Translations under genes and position numbers: made by a program
Source of the DNA: Heterotrichella gracilis
Lineage: Eukaryota; Sar; Xanthophyceae; Tribonematales; Xanthonemataceae
DNA length: 64,000 nucleotides
NCBI GenBank assembly: GCA_032358255.1
Contig: JAULBX010004777.1
Location: 62,001-126,000, forward strand
Direction: 5' to 3'
Notes under the pieces: model-generated
Seen by the model: the letters and a program-made list of their open reading frames with translations, nothing else
What the model was told of the DNA's origin: nothing
Database searches by the model: none
In this document: positions 46,865 to 59,517 of the stretch, piece by piece
Layout of the letters: every line of letters begins with the position of its first letter
How positions within the stretch are numbered: position 1 is the first letter of the stretch

Positions 46865-49800
46865 CTACATCTGCGGCCGCGTCTGCACCACTGTGATGTT
46901 GCCCTCAGGGTCCACCACCCCCTCAACATCCTGGGCTGACCCCAGCGCCTCCTCAATGGCGGCACCCACCTTGCACACCCGGGACAGCAGATCGCGACGG
47001 AAACCCTCGTCCTGCGGCCATGGAACAAGAAAACAGTCAGGCCAACAAGTCCCAGGCAAGCACATGGATGACACGCACGTTGTCTTGAGGATATCAAAGA
47101 TTTAAAGCAGCTACATGGCCCCAACAGCAAATGCAGGTCTGGCATCCACATGAGCAGCGCCTGGCGCACGCTGAGGCAGATATGCAGCCGCAAACAGGAG
47201 CCGCAAAGCAGGCAGGGTACAGCTCCACATATCCCGCTTGCTCTCACCGTCATGATCTTGTCCGTCATGTAGTCCACCTTCTCTGTGAGCGTGGCATCCA
47301 TGGTGATGGAGTCGTACAGCCCAGCACCCGCGTACCCCTCCAGGTCCTCACCGTTGGAGTCTGATCGGAAGATGAGCGACTCAGGCACAAACATGCCGTC
47401 GCTCTTGGAGGGGTACAGCAGCACCTGCGGATAAGACGGGGTGTTATAAAAATATGCTTGTATTGTTTTATTGCCGGTTGAGTTCTACGATCAGTCCTAG
47501 TTACATTCCAATAGTACCTGTCCATTGTTCCACTGCAGCACCTGCACATGATTCTTCAGCACAGCAAAACTCGTAATGCTTGAGCTTAAAACAAGCTACA
47601 CCGTCCACCCAACACCCTACCTTGGGGTTCTCCAGGTCGTCCTTGCGCCCCGTGAAGGCCAGCGCCGACCCCTGCACCTGCCCGCTCACAATGCTCTCCC
47701 CCAGGCCGCGCACAAGCTCCGCGTAGATCTCGCCCTCGTCGTTTGTGGCTGGGTTCTTTGTGTGGATGACGTAGGCGTACTGCGCCGGCACCACGCGCTG
47801 CACCAGCACCGCCATGCGGATGGACATGAAGTCCAGGCCCACCTTGCGCATGCTGATATAGGCGCGCTCGTTGAACTTGGAGGCCCACACGCCCTGGAGG
47901 GAAATAAGCACAGAGGGTCAGGCCAACCACAAGCATAGGTGCATATATTGCACCCTTTTTAGGGCTTGGGGATGAAGGCTGACAAACATGCACAGGGGGA
48001 CACACAACCTCGCGCAAACATCAGCCCGTCACGAGTGTACCACAACCATCCAGGTTCACACAACTCCTGCATGCTGCCGCTCCTCTCCCGCCACCCACCT
48101 TGAGGGCCTGCATGGCCATGCCCCAGCGCTCCTCGGTGTCTGGCACGGGTATGCCCGCAGCCGCCATGGCCTTCTTCAGCTGCTTCTGCAGCGCGTCCGG
48201 CACCACCACCTGCATGGCCACCTCGCGCGCCTTGCCCAGCTGCTCCTCAGCGGTCTTCAGGTTGATGTCAGCCACCTGGGCAAGGGGGGTAGGGTTTAGG
48301 TTGACGTCAGCTGCATGGTTTTAGGGTTCAGGTTGGTGTCAGCCACCTAGGTAGCAGGGTTGCCCTTCAACCACCCATGTAGAAGGGCTAAATGATCAAG
48401 TGTGGATGTAGGTGGAGCGCGGAAAGGTATTACAAGGCGCCAGATCAGAACAGGCATGTCTGTTTTCGCTCAGTGCATGCAAGGCCACAGTGTCTGCAAG
48501 GCCTGGCTACTACTCTTGCTACGTGGCAGGGGTGCGTGTCACTCACCAGGTCATCCAGCTGGCGGGCTAGGGTTTTGTTGGCAGGCGCCTTCAGTGCCTG
48601 CTCAAAGGAGCCGAAGGGGATGGTGATGGAGGCGGGGAGGGAGATCCAGTCGGGCAGGCGGCCACGCAGGCCTGCAAGTTTGAGTCATTAATTGAGTCAC
48701 TACAATCTTAATGGTAAGAAAACAACAACTGATATTTTAAACAAGGGCAGAATGGCGACGGGCCAAGGGCTGTTTGCATGCCAGAACAGGTAGATATGCC
48801 TGATGCTGGGTTGGCACAAGCTGCACTCCAAACCTCCTGCTGCCATCACGCACAACCCAGGTTCTTTGGCTTGCCCCCCACCATCCCCACTCGCTCACGC
48901 TACTCATGCATGTTCACCCTATTGCTAGACCCTAAACCCTAGCACACACCTGCCAGGTTCTTGGACTTGCCCCCCACCACGCCCTCCTTGTACTCGTCCA
49001 TGGTCACCACCCACTTGCCGCACCACTTGGGCACCGTCACCTTGAGCATGTTCTTGCGGGGGGGCGCTGAGCCATTGCCATTGCCGTTGCTGAGGCTGCC
49101 GTCGGAGGGCGCCCACTTGACTGCCCCAGCGGCTGTGGTCTTCACGCTAACCACCTTGCCAGCCTGAGAAGAGAATAGATGGTTACAATGCGCTCCAAGA
49201 GCATGACCACATGCGCAGTCAGTCCTGGGACAGCTACGCTGCTTGTTGGACCAACTTGACAAGGCAAATAAATAAGGTAGGTCACTCAAGCTGTTCATGC
49301 AATGCAGAGCACTGCGAAGGGATGCACAATCAGCCCCCACCTGCATGCCCCACACCACATGCAGTGCCCAATGCACGATGCGCACACCCCCAAGTCTGCA
49401 CAGGCATCGGGTGCAGCAACTCCATCATACAATTGCCCTCCTTGCTTGCGGCCAGCCAGCCAGCCACCCAAACCCCACACCCGTAGCGCAACCAACCCCC
49501 TACCCACCCCACCCACCTCCTGCATGAGCTCCTGCAGGGGCCCCTCCTCGTGGCAGGTGGCGAACAGGCAGTGCATGTTCCTGGCGCGCACGCTCACATG
49601 CGACAGCACGTCTGGTGCGTCAGGTGTGAGCAGCGCCACCACCCCCTCGGGGATCTCCTCCTCCCCAGACACCCGCTTGGCGATCAGCACGGTGGGCACA
49701 TCATAGTCCTGCAGAATTTAGGGTTTAGGGTTAAGGTGGGCACCACGCAGTCCTGGGGAGTTTAGGGTTTGGGTTGAGGTGAACACATCATAGTCATGGG

Positions 49801-52800
49801 GGGCGGGGCAGGGTGCTTACTTCATTGTACCCAACTCTCAAAACCACACTCTATTGGTATGCTGCACTACATGCGCCTCGCAGACGGCTTGACGCCGTAC
49901 ATGCACAGCATGGCGCAGTCTGAATAAGGAATGCTGTGCGCCGAACCCTCCCCGGCTCCCTTCCACACAAACATGCACAACCCCCACCCGCCAGCCTCCC
50001 TGTCCCATCCCCCACCCCTCACCTTCTCCTGCACCTCGTGCAGCCCATTAACCACCTCCACCACCCCAACCACCTCCCCAGGGCTGATGACCTGCCACGC
50101 GCCCAGCTCCGCAGCAGACCGGATAGCCGGCTCGAACGACGACAGCGCCAGACTCACTGCAAACGCGGGCCCGCCGCGCACCACCTCCTCGGCGAACAGC
50201 TCCACCGCCCACTCGTCCACCCCAAAGGCGCGTCCAAAGCCTGTGGCCACTGGGTCCAGGCGGGAGGAGATGCGGTCCGAGGTTTCGGCCAGGGCGCGGC
50301 GCACGCGGTCAAGCACCGCCATGGTCTGCAAAGCAGGGGGTGATGGGATTGTTAGTACCCAAATATAAATGTATTATATATTTTCATTGACATTAGGTTA
50401 TTTAACATTAATTTACTCAACATTATTCATGGAATTGTATTATATGACATAATCCATGCTCAAAAACACGTTTATATTGCGTTTCTATACGTGATGGAAG
50501 GCGGTACACCGCGGTAGTTGCCATCTCCCCCCTACTTGGTACTTCCTCAATTGTTTTTTTTCCTGGCACCCACCTTGAGCGCCTGGTCCTTGTTTGGCTG
50601 GCCCCCCTCGCGCACCGCCCGCGGCAGGTTGTTCCACGCGTTGAGGCAGAAGCACAGCTCCTCGTTGTCGCCCACAGACATGATCAGGTTCAGCAGCAGG
50701 GGGCCGATGAGGGGCGCTGCGCCGGTGCCGGTGGCCCCCGCTCCGCGCTCTGCGGTTGTGCGGATGACGTTCTCCAGGGCCAGGTCAAGGTACAGCAGCT
50801 CCCTGCAACATTAGGGTGTAGAGTGGTTGGCTGGTTCAACATTATCAGTGGGGCAGGCGTGCTTTTGCTGGCTCTGACGGCGCAATTCCACTGCGAGGGG
50901 CTCCTCAACAGGTGGATCAACATCATCCAGGAATTTTTAAGTACCAAACACGTGTGGAATGCTTGACCAGCCTCCTTGATTGCCCTCCTTGCCAACACTA
51001 GTGGATGCATCCCACATGGGCCAGACATGGGCCTGTGACTGACACTCGCGCATACCTGTTGCCTGCCAGTGCGGGCTGGATCTCAGCGCGCGCCTCCACC
51101 GCCGCCTGGATGAGCGGCAGGATCTGCGAGTCCTTGCGGTGCGACAGCACGTACCCCACCCAGCCCTTCGCAGACCCGGGCAGCACATTGCCCGCCTCCT
51201 TCACAGAAGCCTGCAGGTCGGCGCCTGCACACGATGCGCCACTAGGTGAGGCTCGATAATACGATGCGCAGCGATGACAGGCGCACCACCATGCTCATGA
51301 CAGCGCATGTATAGATTCCCTACCCTGTCATTTTGTAGTTTGGAGATCCAGTGCATTGCCCACCAGCAACACATGCTGGGTGTACCACGTATAATCCCTC
51401 GCCAATGCTTTTTGGAGCACTAGCTCAGCAAGGGAAACAAGCACTTGACGACCTGGCAGTACGCACATGAGTGCACCCTTGAGAATGCCCAGGTAGTTCT
51501 GGAACCCCCTGATCAGCGAGTCCTTTTTGCTACCCTAAAATCCCAAACCCTAACATTTGCAATGGATTGCACACCCCCGCGCACCTGAGTGCACCGCCTT
51601 GAGGATGCCCAGGTAGTTCTGAAACTCCCTGATCAGCGAGTCCTTCTTGTCGGCGTAGAAGTGCGGCTCGCACACAATGGCGCGGTCAAAGCTGGTCAGG
51701 CGCTGGCGGGTGATGCCGGCGTCGGTGAGCACGCGCCAGTACTGGCCCTGGTCCCCGTTGGAGCGCAGGAACGCCAGGTAGGCCTCGCAGATGCCCACGT
51801 CGTCTGGCGTGGTGTTGTTGTGCAGCTTCTGATGCCACTCCTCCATCCAGGTGCCTTTCACCTCGGAGATCCTGCGCAAATTGCGTTAGGGTTCAGGGTA
51901 ATGATCGAAAGGGGGAGGGGAGCCGAAGGTGGAAAGGCAGGGCAGGCAGGGGAGGGGCTGGAACATCCAAGACCAAGCGCAAAGTACTATCTGAGTGATG
52001 CAGAAGGGTTGGACGGGAGAGAGGATGCTAGAGGAACCCACTGTACTCAGTCCTGTGTGGGTGCTGGAATGAGGAGGGTGCAGGTGCAGAGGGACTCACT
52101 TGTTGCGGTGCATGATGTTGAGGATCTCGTCACGCACAGCCTGTGCGTTGCCCCCACGCCCCACGGTGGTCAGCATGAGGCGAGCCCACTCCTGCGCCTC
52201 GCCACCAGTCTTTGCGTGCGCCTGCACAAAGCCAGCAATGAATGATTAAAGCGGGGATGGAGGGATGGTTGGAATACCAGTTCCAAGGCTCAAGGTATGC
52301 TGGGTGCGCCCGCACAAAGCCTGTGGCAACGCCCTCCTCTTTGCTTACTGCACGCCTGGGCTCCAGAGCTCAAAGGCTGGCAGCATAGTGCTTTGCACGA
52401 AATTTCTCGTCCCCGCACCTCTGCAATTGCGTATGTGAGCCTGGACTGCGCCGCCCCCAGGATGCGCGGCTGCGTGTTGTAGTTGCGCTGCCAGGTGAGC
52501 TGGCGGATGGCGCTGTACCGCAGCCACACGTAGATCTTCACCATGGCGTCGGTCACATCCTCAGAGTCGCCCTGCAGACCACGATATGCACAGTTAAGGT
52601 TACTGACATGCAGCCCAGAACGCCAGCCAGATTAGCATCCTGCCAACTCACGCCGCACTCGAGGCTGGCCACGCACCGTGCTTAGTACAGTGCTGTGAGA
52701 CTGTGGGTCACTGCTGTCCTGTCATGACTAACAATCGTGGAGATCCAAGACAGAGAATGCAATAGGCCCATGCACAAACATGCCCACAATTCCAAGCCCA

Positions 52801-55800
52801 TGTGATCCATGCACCCTGCGTGTCAATTTCAGCGCACCCTGCCGGCACCCCCCAGGAGGTCCGCCGCCTTGTTGAAGCGGTGCATGAGCGTCCACGCGGA
52901 GGAGTTGCACTCGCAGTCGATGATGGTCTTGCTGAGCGCGTCGTCCATGCCAGGCGCCGCCTCCATCTTCTCTGGGAAGCTGCCCCCCAGCACAGGCACG
53001 TTGAAGTTGCTGCCGCCATCGCGCCACCAGCGGGTGCCGTCAGCGGCGCGCAGCACAAACGTCAGGCCTGTGGCACCGTTTAGTGTGCGTCAGCAGAAAG
53101 CAGGATAAATGCCTGGCCTGCAGCCGTGGTGCGTTTCAGCGCAGCGTGCCACAATCGCTAGGCCTACAGCCGTAGGATGTGTCTGCAGGGGACGGCATGC
53201 GCATCACATGCCCATCGCTGCTGTCCCAGACCTAATCAGGCAGTGGGTAGCATGCATACGCCAGCAAATTGGGCCCCCCTGCAGCACTCTCTTGCGGGAC
53301 AATACGGTAGATGGCGGATAACATTGTGGGCTGTGATTGCCAAGCCTATGCAGATATAGTACATTAAGTATTTAAACCAGATTTTGGATTTTTTGTTGGA
53401 GCGGCCACGCACCTGACAGGTCATGCCCAGCGGGGATGCTCAGCTCCACCCGCTGCAGCGGCACCATCGAGCCCTCCATCTCCACAATGCACTCCTCCTC
53501 ATTGCACGATGCAAAGTCGGTCTCCGCCGCCTTGCCGTCAGCCAAAAAGGTGCTGCCCTTGGGGACCACGCCCTCGGGGGGACCCACCCACTCCCCGCCC
53601 TTGCCGCGGCGCACGCCCCAGTGCATGACAAGGGCGTTGGGCTGGTCAGTGGTGATGGTGATGGCCACTGGGCCGTCGTCGCCCTCTGGCTGGCGCACCA
53701 CCGCCAGCAGCTCGGCCTTGGACCCCAGCTCAAACACGCGGTACCACTTGGTGGTGTCGTCGATGGCGGCTGCCTGTGGGTGGCAAGAAGGAAGAAATTA
53801 AGACAAAGCCACCAACGTTAAATCCATCCCCAGGACTCCTTATTTCTTGTTAAATCCACACGCAACTATAGTATTTGAATGTACAAGGCGAAATATCTTA
53901 CCATGACAGCAATGCTGTAAACCTGGGGTGCATGTGATTAACCCACCATCTAGTTTAAATTGCACAGGAAATTGGTAGTGATTCCCTGGCATTTCAAACG
54001 CACCTGCGTCAGGCCCTTGAGCGGCTTGAGAGGGTCTTGGGACAGCTCCTTCTTCAGCTGGGGCGCCTTGGACCGGATCATGCTGATGGGGTCGCGCTGG
54101 CGCACCTCCAGGGAGCCGCCAATGGTGGCGGAGTCAACTTGTGCGGGCTCGCCTGCATGCATAACATGGGTGAGCGCATGCGGATGCGTACAGGGTGAGG
54201 TTGGAATGGCTTCCATGCCCGGTAGGGTGAGGGATGAGGATACGTGCAGGTGAGGCATTGCTGGTGGCTGGAATGATGCACAGCCAGTGATGTGCTGGCT
54301 GAGCATGCGACAGATACCTTACTCATGATTAGTAGTTTTATTTTTATTTTCCGGTTCGCACAGGTAAAGTGTTGAGGGTGGATGTTGTATGGCAAGTCAG
54401 TGATGACTCACTTGGTGCTGGCGCCTGTTCCTGCTTCTGTTCCTGCTTCTGATCCTGCTTGTGTTCCTGCTTCTGCTTCTGCTGAGCTGGCGCCGGGGGT
54501 GGGGGTGGCGCAGGTGCCCGCAGCTCCTTCTCTATGTCTGCCAGGCTGGCACCCGCGCGCAGCTTGTCCTCCAGGGCCTTGCGCGCCTCGGGACCAAACT
54601 CGGCGCCCTGGGGGCGCCCTGCCTTCTCCCACAGGAGGTACGCCTCAATCGCAACCTGCAGACACGGCAGTGGTTGGCTTTCCATGTGCGCATAACGTAC
54701 AGCAAGTCCAGTATGTAGTCGGGCAGTGCAAGAAGGTACAGGTGGATGCAACGGGCAGGGTATCGGAACTGAGGGTGTTGTGGGGCGGTAGTGGGTGTAT
54801 TTGGGTTTTAAGGATGTAGGGTTTGGGTACCCGCAGCGCACCAAGTCATCGGGGATTTTGGGCAGTGCCGGCTCTGCAGGCTTGGCTGGTGCCTCAGGCG
54901 CCGCAGTGGAAGCCTTGGGCTCCACAGTGGCAGCTGGGCCGCTGCCGTTGAGTGCATACGCAATGTACTCCTGGTACTTGATTTGCCCCTTGGCGACCTT
55001 CCAGATCTCCTCCAGCGGCCTGCCCTTCACCAGCAGCGTCTTGATCTCCTGTGTTGGCAATGCATGACGGTCAGAGTTCCATGCATTCCCCGGAGGAATG
55101 CATCCACCCACGGCGACCACACGCCACGCAACCTCAGGACATGGGGTAGGGCAAGGGTATTCAACATTTTGTCGGCTTTTCACCCAAACCCTGTTCACCT
55201 CACTCCTAATCACATGCGCAAGTGGGTGCCGTGCGCTGCGCACCATCACCAACACCACTTTGTCAAACTCCCAGTCCTACCTGGATGGAGTTCTGGTACT
55301 CCCAGTCTGCCTCTGACTGAGAGCGCCTGGGGCATCCCGCCGCCTCCCACTTGATGTACGCCCAGATGCCAGCCAACTCCTGCGGGACCTCCACATCAAT
55401 CGACTGCAGCGCCTCAGCCATATTCCCAGTGGTGTCGTTGCGCAAGGGGATCTTGAAGTTGCTGCTCTGGAAGTCGTACCATGCATTTGTGGCCTCGTCC
55501 TTGACCACAAACACCAGGAAGTCTGAGGCTTGGTCACGAGACAGCTTCACGTCCAGGGACTGCACCCCTGCTTTGCTCTCCCTGCAGCACAGTGGGTTGG
55601 GAATGTGGTGGGTTAAACCCACCAAAGACAGGGTTGCATGGACATATGTGCAGTGGGGCAGCCAGTATGTCCAGGACACTGTGCTCAACACGTACCGCCA
55701 GGGTGTCTGGATTGCACGGTCCTTGTACTGCACTGATCCCTCTGGCCGGGAATCGGGTGGGGGAAGGCGCCAGCCACCACGGTACCCACGGCCACCTTCA

Positions 55801-56473
55801 ACACCCCAGTGCAGCAGTAGCTTTCCAGGGTGCTCAGACTCAAAGTGCGCAACCTGAGCCCCCTCATCTGTCTCGGTGACAGTCACCTACCACAAGCAGC
55901 TCATACCAGTCAGCAGTGAGACCTCAGAATCCTTTGCACTTGCCATAATCAAACCTCACACAACAACTAAGCCAAAAGCGAGCAGTGGACGTTTCTTAGC
56001 ACACCTTGAGGTTGTGGACTGACCCCAAAGGCAGCTGCTTTTCATACACCTTTGATGCCTCTGGAGCTGCGACAGCCTGTACAAGCACTTGCCTCCTCTG
56101 CTGCAGCAGCTTTGGGCCTGCACAAAGTTGTACATCAAGGCAGGGATCAGCAAGTGACTTGACAAACCTTGTTGGTTCACTAGGTACATCTGCCCGGTTG
56201 TGATGGCGAGGACTAGCATGCTCATGAGGGACATATCGTACCTCCAGATCTCCTGCGAAGCGGAAGAGTGGAGGAAGTGTTCGTCCTCCGTCCCACACGC
56301 TGGCTTACACCGCAAGGAGCAAGGCTTGGCGTCTGGAACGACCTGCATCATAAAGTAGCCTGATTAGGTAGGGCACCTTTTACTACAGGTGAACGGCGTT
56401 TGATGGCTAGTACATACCTGAGAGCCGTGTCCCCACTACAGACTTGTCCCTTGGCGACACCTAACGTGTCCAT
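46865..56473 (-). CDS. GWD1: Alpha-glucan water dikinase (starch phosphorylation)
   Basis: Twenty-three minus-strand exons, from ATG 56473 (56418-56473, 56242-56342, 56005-56117, 55696-55886, 55281-55581, 54842-55048, 54412-54655, 54004-54152, 53413-53773 and so on) to 46865-47011. They sum to 4521 nt (1506 residues) with every phase consistent. The N-terminus (MDTLGVAKGQVCSGDTALR then RSFQTPSLAP..) is rich in S, T and R, like a plastid transit peptide. Two CBM45 starch-binding modules carry their tryptophans (LLLHWGVEGG.. near residue 110, LVMHWGVRRG.. near 500). The catalytic phosphohistidine is in DVLSHVSVRARN (about His 1109). The PPDK-like nucleotide domain shows FRSDSNGEDLEGYAGAGLYD and ends VVQTRPQM. 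The enzyme transfers the beta-phosphate of ATP to starch C6, starting starch breakdown. A K/Q/E-rich linker (54412-54520) is unusual. Confidence 0.97.
48256..48351 (-). repeat. Tandem copies of the GWD exon 19/20 acceptor edge
   Basis: The coding edge and acceptor at 48256-48280 (CAGGTTGATGTCAGCCACCT) recur at 48297-48318 and 48327-48351. The copies are separated by TTTAGG/TTAGGG telomere-like words. All lie just upstream (minus strand) of the exon whose product begins VADINLK. Confidence 0.75.
49691..49804 (-). repeat. Three tandem units spanning the GWD catalytic-exon acceptor
   Basis: Units of 43-44 bp begin at 49691, 49735 and 49778. Each has the exon edge (GGTGGGCACATCATAGTCCT or a variant), and the first two also hold two TTTAGGG-like heptamers. 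The first unit contains the working acceptor (minus CTGCAG|GACTATG) of the exon carrying the phosphohistidine. Confidence 0.8.
51462..51649 (-). repeat. Partial copy of a GWD exon in the next intron
   Basis: 51580-51649, the 3' end of the exon coding LIREFQNYLGILKAVHSG plus its donor, is repeated at 51462-51530 with roughly 85-90% identity. The copy lacks two bases, so it is out of frame, and it ends at a CCCTAAA-type stretch (51532-51554). Confidence 0.8.
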
Positions 56474-56957
56474 GGTTCGTGCGTTGCTTAAAGGTCACAG
56501 TGGTGCGCCACTTCGATACAGCCTATTGTCTGTGAGCTGACGGCTTCAGGTGCAAGAGATCCTGTGATTGCAGTCCTTGCTTGTATTATATGCTTGATAC
56601 GTGGAGAGTTGTGCTGTTGTCTGTAGACCGTTCCTGCTTTTAAGTAACATCAGCTTCTCCTCAACATCTACGGTTTGCCGGCAAAAAAACAGCGCTTTTC
56701 CCGAAAAGGCCCCGAAACCAACAAACCCTACAGAAGGGTTTTTACCGCCGTTTGGCCGCTAGAAAGGCGGCCGGCGCTCACAACGGCGGTACGATTACGT
56801 GCTTTGCCAAAACGGTGCACCTTGCGCACTCGGCGAAGGGCGACGAAGCCCCTGGCCCACCGCATATATATAGACGCGCTTCTGTCAGAGGCCTATCACA
56901 GCCCTGTTGAGCCCCCAAAACTTGCTCTTGTCTAGCCACCACTGCTCTACACCCACC
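56474..56957. promoter_or_regulatory. Bidirectional promoter of GWD1 and the cupin gene
   Basis: 484 bp between divergent starts. TATA box for the cupin gene at 56864-56872 (ATATATATA), 86 bp before its ATG. Upstream are nested inverted repeats: a telo-box pair AAACCCT (56723-56729) and AGGGTTT (56735-56741), and ACCGCCGTT (56744-56752) paired with AACGGCGGT (56782-56790). The symmetry suggests binding sites serving both directions. Confidence 0.6.
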
Positions 56958-58039
56958 ATGTCCACTGCCTCTTTCGCGCGTATTTCCACCCCACTCCAGT
57001 TCAGGACCTCTCGCAGCGCTGCCTCCAGGACCTCCCTGACAGCGCGCCGGTCGGTCATCAGGATGACGTCGACAGTGCCCAAGATCGAGATCGTCAAGAC
57101 CGGGGCGACGGACTCTCTGGAGGTGGGTGAACGAAGCGCACCTTGTCTGCCATCGCTGGGGCGTCGTGGGTGTTTTCACGGTAGGGTTTGCCCAATGGTG
57201 CAAGCTAAGGTATGGGCAGCTTGGCACCCAGCCAAATGTTGGTACACGGGCTAGGCTGAAGTCGGAAGTACCCAGTTCGGGCAGTTGCGACTGATCCATC
57301 TGCTGCTGATCCCTAGATCGGTTTGGTTGCACGTGCACCTGGCAGCATTGCACGTGGACGTAGGCTTTCAACATTCTGCTGCCCTTCACCTTCGACTTGC
57401 TACCTGCTACCTATGCTGTGATCTGCGGGATGTTGCTTAGTACTGGTGTAACCTAGTGGCGCACACTTGTATCAGCTTGTGGCTTGCAATTTGAAGTGCT
57501 TTAACCCCTGATCAAGAGTCATCTAACACCCGCGCTTGCCCACCCGCAGAGCTTGGCCAAGTTCTCCCTTGACGACTACCTCGCGGGTTCAAGCAAGGTC
57601 TGGACTTTCTGGAACTGCCCGCCCAGCGAGTTCCCATGGAGCTACGGGAAGGTGGAGTACGCATACGTGATTGAGGGCAAATTCTCTGTGCAATACCCAG
57701 GTGGGTGCAACAGTGTGGCAGTGCAATGGAAAGAAGGTTGGGTTGATTCTGCTTTCTTTCCAGCCAGGCGGGAACGTGAAATTGACAAGCTTTTATGTGC
57801 AGGTGCCGAGCCAGTTGAGGTTGTTGCCGGCGACTTTGTGAGGTTCCCAGTTGGCGAGACACAGTAAGTCATGGTGACCTTTTTGCTTGGTGATTGCCGC
57901 ACAGTTGGTGCCTTCGTGCTATGTTTGCCAGTGAGTGCTGCACAGTCACTGAAGGGTCACTAACACCGCTTTGCTTGCTTTGCGCAGGTTTGTGGTGACC
58001 GAGAACGTGCGCAAGTTCTTCACCCTTGTTGAGGAATAG
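56958..58039 (+). CDS. Small plastid-type cupin (DUF861/cupin_3 family)
   Basis: Four exons: 56958-57122, 57550-57700, 57803-57863 and 57988-58039 (429 nt, 142 residues). The N-terminus (MSTASFARISTPLQFRTSRS.., then TARRSVIRM) is S/T/R-rich without acids, typical of a chloroplast transit peptide. The mature part has the compact cupin_3 pattern: WTFWNCPPSEFPWSYGKVEY, YVIEGKFSVQYPG, PVEVVAGDFVRFPVG and a VRKFFTLVEE end. Plant and algal relatives are plastid proteins of unknown function. The single beta-barrel lacks the full HxH..E..H metal set, so catalysis is uncertain. Splicing between exons 2 and 3 restores PGGAEPVEVV. Confidence 0.88.
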
Positions 58040-59517
58040 AGCAAACCTGCCCAGTGCTGCCCCTGGTGTATCTGTCCTTCACGCACATACTCCACTACCC
58101 TGTATGACTTTCCATCTGTTTTGTATGTACATAGTATCAGCCCTGCGTTATGTATTGATATTTCCTTATTTGCCGGTAGCACATACTAAGACCTCCCCAG
58201 ACAGTGGCTCACATGTGGTGCTGCAGCACCTTGTGCGCACCTGATACTTGGCCGCATTTAACTTACTATGTTGCCAGCAGCCAGTATGCCGCTCGTACGA
58301 TATATGCAGTGCGGCCTGGTGCCCACTATGTCGCCGGATGCAATTGTAATGCTGTAACATTTACCCAAACGCTATTCTTGCCGCAGTACACCGCCTTTGC
58401 AACCTTGTGCACTGTGACAAACTGGAACGCTGGTTGTTGGGCTCATGAACATGCACAGGACTTGGTACCAGTTGACAGCCAGCCTGAGGTCATTTCCCTA
58501 CAAGACGCCATCTGAATCTGCTTCAGCTAGGCCAAGCAGGAGAATGTATGCCAGTAATTAAGCAGCCCTGAGGGATTAAACCCGCAGCTCAGTCCATAAC
58601 TGCGGCAACAGCGCCACTACTATTTGGGTGGTAGTAAGCACATACCATGCATGCTTCTCTTGTCAGCTGCTCAAGCCGCGACCAAGAACGAGGAGAGAAG
58701 GCAGTGCGCACCATCGAGGCAACAGGGATGCCACCCAGGCATCAAACAAAGCGGAGTATGTGCTACAGGTGTTCAAAGTTGTTTACAAGACTCTCAACAG
58801 CTCTGGGCATTCAACTGTGCAAACATATAGGTCTGCTTGATAACGTTACACCACTATGTGAGTTAGAAGCCAGCTATTAGTCGAAGGTCAGTATGGGCAC
58901 CGGCTATTATCAGTCAGTGTTAAATGGGCCGCATAGCAAAAAATGTGAGGGTAGCTTACCTACTGTGGCAAGAACAGCAAAATGTTTGTTGCAAGCCCAC
59001 CGATGTATACACACAAGAAAAACACAAATGAAGAAAGTGTTGGCAATATCGGCTTGCGCACTCAGCATCATATGAATCAAATGACCAAATAACCATTGCA
59101 CAGTGCTACAGCGCTTGCTACAAGTGTCCACTGATAAGGACAACACTTGACACTGGAGAAAAACTGCAACTCCAAACAGGCAAAAAACAGTTTTTGCAGG
59201 CGCTGAGACAGTATATGGGATTGGCGGAGCCTTGCAATGCACTTGTTGCATTCTAAAACTTACAAACCGCCTGTACCCTCCAGGTGCTGCAGCCTTGCCA
59301 CCCTGACCACCCTCACCACTCACAAGTACCCAGGCCCCTCAGATAACCAAGTCAAAAACCACGCTGTTCTTACAGGATTCGTTTTTTGGTAGGGTTTCGG
59401 GGCGCTACCCTAACTTCTCGGATCTTCTCAGCAACCCCCCCACCGACTGAGCACCAAGATTAACCTTCTTCATCATTTCCCACGCCTGGGCTGGGCCACC
59501 TTTGGGAGGGATGGCAA
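58040..59517. other. Intergenic region between convergent genes
   Basis: 3' flanks of the cupin gene (plus) and the coiled-coil gene (minus). Overlapping short frames at 58624-58880 have no domain or clear splice signals. Nothing else is recognised. Confidence 0.4.

Noticed and set aside
58624-58880. Three overlapping small frames after the cupin gene
   Set aside because: Overlapping frames of similar length with no domain. Likely chance open stretches in 3' flank.
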